This document shows positions 59,539 through 64,000 of a stretch of 64,000 bases of DNA, piece by piece. The stretch is from contig NZ_NRSJ01000001.1 of the NCBI RefSeq assembly GCF_016584085.1, forward strand, positions 62,001 to 126,000. Direction: 5' to 3'. The first letter of the stretch is position 1; every line of letters starts with the position of its first letter. The position numbers and the translations under genes are program-made. The stretch comes from Halochromatium glycolicum (GTDB lineage: Bacteria; Pseudomonadota; Gammaproteobacteria; Chromatiales; Chromatiaceae). The notes beneath the pieces were generated by a model. That model was not told where the DNA came from. It made no database searches and saw nothing but the letters and a program-made list of their open reading frames with translations.

Positions 59539-60015
59539 TCAGTGCTGCGGAATCTGCTCCGCGCGGATCAGCTCTCGGAACATCGACTCGTCGGTTACGC
59601 GGAGGCGCCGGCTCAGCTCCCGTCCGATGTTCATCTGCACCAGCGCGAATTGCTCTAGGTCGCGCTCGTAAAGGCGCATGATGGCGTTGTGATTGAGCTC
59701 GATCGCGGCGCAGTCGGTCATTGCAAGCACCGATGCACTGCGACGGCCGAGATCGATCAACGACATCTCGCCGATGCTGTCACCGACATTGAGGTAGTTC
59801 AGGCGGTAGTAGACGTCGTTCCATTGCTTCAGGATCGCGACCTGTCCCTTCTCGAGGACGTACATCGCATCGCCGGGATCATCTTCGATGAACAGGAAGT
59901 CACCTTCCTTTAAGAATACGGTACGCACCTGCTCGAGCAGGAACTCGACGATGTCGTCCCGGACGCCGCCGAGCAACGGTGTCTGCTGAAGCATTCTCAG
60001 TCGATTCTCGGCCAT
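59539..60015 (-). CDS. Stand-alone cyclic-nucleotide-binding domain protein
   Basis: A 158-residue protein with one cNMP-binding beta-roll (FLKEGDFLFIEDDPGDAMYV, then VGDSIGEMSLIDLGRRSASV) and a C-terminal helix region without a DNA-binding domain. The cassette segment GEMSLIDLGRRSAS fits a Crp-like pocket with arginine in place. It resembles the protein at 14863-15348 in design. The ATG at 60015 is preferred because the fold starts there. It sits between the array end and the antiporter-like genes, 140 bp from the latter. Confidence 0.78.
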   Translation of the reverse strand: MAENRLRMLQQTPLLGGVRDDIVEFLLEQVRTVFLKEGDFLFIEDDPGDAMYVLEKGQVAILKQWNDVYYRLNYLNVGDSIGEMSLIDLGRRSASVLAMTDCAAIELNHNAIMRLYERDLEQFALVQMNIGRELSRRLRVTDESMFRELIRAEQIPQH

Positions 60016-60155
60016 GGTTGTCCCGTCGCGGAGCGGTCGTTCGATTTCGCCCTTCGGCTGGACGCCAGAACATGCCGTCCGCCTCTTGCCGAGAGCATAG
60101 GCAATCACTGCGCAACAGGCCAGTGGTCCGGCGGATGGCGGTGCGGCGTATTCCT

Positions 60156-61856
60156 TCAGTGACCCTCGTGCCCGCCAAGCAGGCCGAGCAGTAACATCAA
60201 GCTCAGCAGCAGGATCAACGCGAGCGACCAACGGCGCAGCTGGGTTTCGCTGCGCGGGATCATCGAGACGATGGCGCTGTACGGCGAGGAGCGCCTCGCC
60301 TCGGACCGTCTCGAATCGCGCCAGCTGGCACCGAGTCGAGCAAGCCGAAGGCCGATGAGATCGGCCAGCGTCTTAGGCCAGCGCCCGAGCACCAAGGCGA
60401 GATCGCCCGGCGGCAGTTGCGGCGCGTGCTTGAGTAATGGCGTCAATAACAACCCCGCCGCCATCGCAGCGATCAGCGTCAGTGCGAGCATCGGGTCTAC
60501 TGCGGGGCTCATGGTCACCGTGCCCATCAATGCCCAAACCGCGGTGCCCAGTGTCAAGAACAGCATCACCCAAGGCTTGGCTTCAGGCTCGGGGGCGGCG
60601 ACTGCGCGCCAGCCTTGGCAGAGCTTATCAGCCGGAATGGGATGCCAGAGTAACCGACCGAGCAGCAGGCCCACGAGGGCGTAGCTGCTCAGGCCGAGTG
60701 CTGTGCTGGCCTCTAGGTCCAGTTCCAGGGCCATGCCGAAGGCGAGCAGGGCGTGCGCGAGCAGCAGGACTGCGAGGCCATTGAGGGCCACCAGAAACAC
60801 CGTCTTTGGTGAGAAAGGTCGCCTCGGCAATGCCGATAAGGCGGCCAATGCCAAGGCGCTTTGGCCGCTTGCTAACGCGGCCGATGTCATCGCACCGGTT
60901 ACCGCACCCTCCGTCATCGCCGTTGGTTCGGATCGCGTCAGCAATAGCAGTGTGAATCCGCTGAGGGCGGCGATGGTGTACCCAAGGCAGCCGCTCCGGG
61001 TGCGCTGCAGCAGACCCAGCAGGGCTGTCAGCCCGATGCCGGCCAGGACGAGCCAGCCTGCGATATCGGGCAATGGCGCTCCAGTGCGGGCATCGGGACC
61101 AAGCAGCCGCAGCCAAGGCAGGAGTCCGGCGCCGAGCACGAAGCTGATCAGAAGTGGGCCGATCCATTCTGCGGCTGAGCTCGAGAGCCGCGGCAGCCAG
61201 TAGTGCAGCCCTGGCAATGCGGCTTTAGCACCGAAGCCGAGCACGGCCAGTGCTAGCAGCAGGGCGCTGTCGTTGATCGCGCGCGCGGGCAGTTCGGCGC
61301 TTAGGCTCAGTCCTGCGCCTTCTTTCACCAGCAGCAACAGGAGCTCGAACAGCACCAGATCGCTGAGAACCAGCAGTCCGATCAGGATCGGCGCCCCGTG
61401 CTGGCGGGCTGTGAGCCCATAGAGTGTGTACCCGACCACCGTCGACGCGAGCAGGAAGACGACGAGGTCGCCCGCAACGGTTAAGGCGAGGCTGCCGGTC
61501 ATCGCCAACAAGAACAGGAGCAGTCGGCCGCGCTCCCTGATCCGCTCGCCAGCGAGCCAGCCTGCAGCCAGCCAGAGCAAAGCGAGTATCACCAGCAGGG
61601 ATTTGCCGATCGGGTCGAGCATCAGGCTGCTGCCGAGCAGCAGGCCGGGCAGCTCGAGTTCGGTCGCCGGGGCCGCGAGTCCGGCGAGCAGCGCGGGCAA
61701 TGCTGCCCAGGGTGCTAGTACGCCGACGCCGGCCGCCACCCGCGGCCAGACCAGGAGGCCCGCCAGTAACAAGGGGGGCAGCAAGATGAGCGCGGGCGTC
61801 CATGGCAGCAGGGCCTGGGATCGCTCCCAGAGGGCAAAGAAGGCATCCGTGCTCAT
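60156..61856 (-). CDS. Diverged NuoL/MrpD-like proton-channel-type membrane subunit
   Basis: A protein of about 566 residues with roughly 14 hydrophobic segments, similar in plan to NuoL/M/N and MrpA/D. It keeps the lysine in GFGAKAALPGLHYWLP near residue 230, but the helix that normally holds the conserved glutamate reads VVFLLASTVVGY, and the usual APTPVSALLHA...VKAG region is replaced by SSSAAEWIGPLLISF. Ion translocation may therefore be altered. The C-terminus ends in GGHEGH. Its ATG overlaps the stop of the preceding gene by four bases. Confidence 0.78.
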   Translation of the reverse strand: MSTDAFFALWERSQALLPWTPALILLPPLLLAGLLVWPRVAAGVGVLAPWAALPALLAGLAAPATELELPGLLLGSSLMLDPIGKSLLVILALLWLAAGWLAGERIRERGRLLLFLLAMTGSLALTVAGDLVVFLLASTVVGYTLYGLTARQHGAPILIGLLVLSDLVLFELLLLLVKEGAGLSLSAELPARAINDSALLLALAVLGFGAKAALPGLHYWLPRLSSSAAEWIGPLLISFVLGAGLLPWLRLLGPDARTGAPLPDIAGWLVLAGIGLTALLGLLQRTRSGCLGYTIAALSGFTLLLLTRSEPTAMTEGAVTGAMTSAALASGQSALALAALSALPRRPFSPKTVFLVALNGLAVLLLAHALLAFGMALELDLEASTALGLSSYALVGLLLGRLLWHPIPADKLCQGWRAVAAPEPEAKPWVMLFLTLGTAVWALMGTVTMSPAVDPMLALTLIAAMAAGLLLTPLLKHAPQLPPGDLALVLGRWPKTLADLIGLRLARLGASWRDSRRSEARRSSPYSAIVSMIPRSETQLRRWSLALILLLSLMLLLGLLGGHEGH

Positions 61857-63376
61857 GGCTGGTAGAACTCGCGCTCGGCGATCAGCTGCGCCCATTCGAG
61901 CGGCGTGAAGGGTAGCGACGCGAACAGCCCGATGAGCAACGAGAGCGCCCCCGTCACCAAGGGCGGCCAGAGCAGCAGCCAAGCGGTCTCCTTGCCGCCG
62001 AAATCGCGTTCCTCCGGCCAGGCCGCGGGCGGCTCACGGAACCAGGCGGCATGCAGGATCGGCAGGAAATAGGCTGCATTCAGCAGGCTGCTGCCCGCGA
62101 GCACGAATAGCGGCCAATGCAGGCCGGCCTCGAGGCCGCCGAGACCGAGATACCACTTGCTGACGAATCCGGCGACCGGCGGTACGCCGATCATCCCGAG
62201 CACGCCGACGGTGAAGGCCAGCATGGTCCAGGGCATGCGCCGCCCGACCCCGTTCATCTCGCTGACGTCATGGATGCCCAAGGTCTCGGCGAGGTTGCCT
62301 GCACAAAAGAACAGGGTGATCTTCATCACGCCCTGATGAACCAGGTGGACCAGGCCGCCGACGGTGGCCAGCGGACCGACGACGGCGACGCCGAGGACGA
62401 TGTAGGAGACCTGGCTGACCGTCGAGAACGCCAGCCTGCGCTTGAGGTTGTCCTGGAACAGCGCGCGCAGCGAGCCGTAGATGATGGTGACGGCAGCCAC
62501 CAGGGCCAGCGGACCGGTCACCCCGAGCTCGGCGGCCACCTCGACGCCGAACACGTCATAGACGATCAGCACCACCCCGAATGCGCCCGCCTTGACGACG
62601 GCGACCGCGTGCAACAGCGCGCTGACAGGTGCCGGCGCGACCATCGCCCGCGGCAGCCAGCCATGCAGCGGGACCAGCGCCGCCTTGACGCCGACGCCAA
62701 GGATCAACAGCACGAAGATCGCGATCAGCGACCACCGATGGGTCTCGACAAGCCCGTCGACGAACCCTCGGGTCGTAAAGGTCAGGGTACCCGCCAACGC
62801 GTAAAGCCAGACCGTTCCGGCCAGCAACAGCGTGCCGGCGATCACCGTATGCCCCAGATAGACCTGTCCGGCGCGGCGTGCCTCCTCGGTGCCACGATGG
62901 ACCACCAGCGGATAGGTGGTCAGCGTCAGCATCTCGAAGAAGACGACGAAGGTCAGCAGGTTGCCGGCCATCGCGACGCCGACGGTTGCGGTGACGCAGA
63001 GACTGAAGAAGCCGAAGAAGCGGCTGCGATGAGGCGACTCCTCCAGATAGCCGATCGCATAGAGCGTCGTCAGCAGCCAGAGCCCGGCCGACAGGACCAG
63101 GAACAGCAACGACAATGCCCGCACCCGCAGCACCAGCTCGAGCCCCGGCAGCAGCGCCAGGCTGGCCTCGTACTGCTGCTGGTGGTAGACACCCCAGAGC
63201 ATCAGGCCGACCAGACTGAGCTTGGTCAATGCACCGCCCAGATTGAGCAGGGTCCGCGCCCAGTACCGCCGCTCGGCGAGAAAGAAGATGATTAGACCGG
63301 GCAGCAGCGAACTGGCGAGCACCAGCAGGGGCAGCCAGGCATTAGGCGGCACATTCGCATCCACGGTTGGGATCAT
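61853..63376 (-). CDS. MrpD/NuoL-like proton-conducting membrane subunit
   Basis: A 507-residue antiporter-like subunit. It retains the key charged residues: glutamate in FFEMLTLTTYPLVVH near residue 145, lysine in GVGVKAALVPLHGWLP near residue 220, and lysine in ALLHAVAVVKAGAFG near residue 250. Mrp-type Na+/H+ antiporters, hydrogenase-linked and other respiratory complexes use such subunits. It is the middle of three tandem relatives. The ATG at 63376 overlaps the upstream gene stop by four bases; the host complex cannot be told from this window. Confidence 0.87.
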   Translation of the reverse strand: MIPTVDANVPPNAWLPLLVLASSLLPGLIIFFLAERRYWARTLLNLGGALTKLSLVGLMLWGVYHQQQYEASLALLPGLELVLRVRALSLLFLVLSAGLWLLTTLYAIGYLEESPHRSRFFGFFSLCVTATVGVAMAGNLLTFVVFFEMLTLTTYPLVVHRGTEEARRAGQVYLGHTVIAGTLLLAGTVWLYALAGTLTFTTRGFVDGLVETHRWSLIAIFVLLILGVGVKAALVPLHGWLPRAMVAPAPVSALLHAVAVVKAGAFGVVLIVYDVFGVEVAAELGVTGPLALVAAVTIIYGSLRALFQDNLKRRLAFSTVSQVSYIVLGVAVVGPLATVGGLVHLVHQGVMKITLFFCAGNLAETLGIHDVSEMNGVGRRMPWTMLAFTVGVLGMIGVPPVAGFVSKWYLGLGGLEAGLHWPLFVLAGSSLLNAAYFLPILHAAWFREPPAAWPEERDFGGKETAWLLLWPPLVTGALSLLIGLFASLPFTPLEWAQLIAEREFYQP

Positions 63377-64000
63377 GACGGCATCCCGACAATGGGCTCG
63401 AACGGGGCGCCAACATCGAGCAGCGGCAGCAGGAGCGGCGCCGCGAAACCGAGCAGGATGGCGCCGAGCGCCAGCAGCAAGGCGCTCCACTGCATCGACA
63501 ACGGCACCGACTCGGCCTCTTGCGCGATGGCGGTGGGTGTGAACGCGTAGCCCACGACCTTGAACACGTAGGCTGCCGCCAGCACGCCACCCAGCAAGAC
63601 CACCACCGCCAGTCCCCAGCGATCCTGTTGGAATGCCGCCTCGAGCAGTAGCCACTTGCCGACGAAACCGCCGCTCGGTGGCAGGCCCATGATGCTCACC
63701 CCGGCGAGCACGAACGCGGTCAGGGTCAGTGGCAGCCGATGTACTGCCCGGTCGAGATCGGCGATCCGGTCATGATGGGCGAAGCGCAGCAAGGCGCCGG
63801 CACTGAGGAACATCGCTGCCTTGGCCAGGCCGTGCGCCAGCGCCAGGTAGACGACGGCGCGCCAGGCCGTCGTCCCGTTCAGGCCGCCGGCGAGCGGGAA
63901 GGCCAGGAATAGGTAGCCGATCTGGGCGACGGTCGAGTAAGCGATCATCAGCTTCAGGCGCTGCTGCTGCAGCGCCTGTAACGCGCCCCAGAGCACCGCG
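63373..64000 (-). CDS. MrpD/NuoN-like membrane subunit (5' end beyond window)
   Basis: The C-terminal 208 residues of a third antiporter-like subunit. It begins in the window with LWGALQALQQQRLKLMIAYS, followed by STVAQIGYLFLAFPLAGG and HGLAKAAMFLSAGALL with the conserved lysine, as in NuoM/N and MrpD. The gene starts beyond base 64000. Its stop overlaps the next gene start by 4 bases, so all three are translationally coupled. Confidence 0.87.
   Translation of the reverse strand, partial: AVLWGALQALQQQRLKLMIAYSTVAQIGYLFLAFPLAGGLNGTTAWRAVVYLALAHGLAKAAMFLSAGALLRFAHHDRIADLDRAVHRLPLTLTAFVLAGVSIMGLPPSGGFVGKWLLLEAAFQQDRWGLAVVVLLGGVLAAAYVFKVVGYAFTPTAIAQEAESVPLSMQWSALLLALGAILLGFAAPLLLPLLDVGAPFEPIVGMPS

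Overview
The window looks like a chromosomal segment of a GC-rich gammaproteobacterium, most probably a purple sulfur bacterium (Chromatiaceae). This is inferred from the gammaproteobacterial gene order der-bamB-yfgM-hisS-rodZ-pilW-rlmN-ndk, a phosphoribulokinase for the Calvin cycle, an Rnf complex, an oxygen-independent ribonucleotide reductase, a short LOV photoreceptor and the broken remains of a bacteriochlorophyll divinyl reductase (bciB-type). I cannot name the species.

Layout. 1-3.3 kb (minus): Fe(III)-type ABC importer (ATPase cut by the window edge, permease, binding protein), then an exported alpha/alpha-toroid protein and tRNA-Glu(CTC). 5.2-9.6 kb (plus): pcnB-folK-panB-panC-panD. 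9.8-14.6 kb: glgA, divergent from zwf-pgi. 14.9-22.7 kb: a mixed region with a cyclic-nucleotide-binding protein, a toxin-antitoxin pair, an MFS carrier, an SRPBCC protein, the LOV protein, the bciB remnant, a lipoprotein hydrolase and recJ. 22.9-31.1 kb (minus): the der-to-ndk housekeeping cluster. 31.9-37.8 kb (plus): rnfABCDGE, then prkB. 39.0-43.0 kb (minus): miaB-phoH-ybeY-corC. 43.2-45.4 kb: two membrane proteins and a superoxide dismutase remnant. 45.6-49.4 kb: an anaerobic ribonucleotide reductase locus in which the glycyl-radical domain lies on a separate small gene. 49.6-59.5 kb: a complete type I-C CRISPR-Cas locus with a 22-repeat array and an orphan DUF433 antitoxin gene inside the cas operon. 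59.5-64.0 kb (minus): a second stand-alone cyclic-nucleotide-binding protein and three tandem NuoL/MrpD-like membrane subunits, the last cut by the window edge.

How the parts fit. zwf, pgi, glgA and prkB serve central carbon storage and carbon fixation. Rnf supplies low-potential electrons. The nrd locus, with an FNR-like box and two NrdR boxes upstream, supports DNA synthesis without oxygen.

The most interesting signals are: (i) NrdD split into a 683-aa body and a 69-aa glycyl-radical protein; (ii) a 163-bp, nearly full-length palindromic element present three times, two copies of which carry the stop codon of the adjacent gene; (iii) the DUF433 gene translationally coupled into the type I-C operon without a toxin partner; (iv) an insertion of about 80 residues in Cas7 with different base composition; (v) the gene remnants of bciB and sodB.
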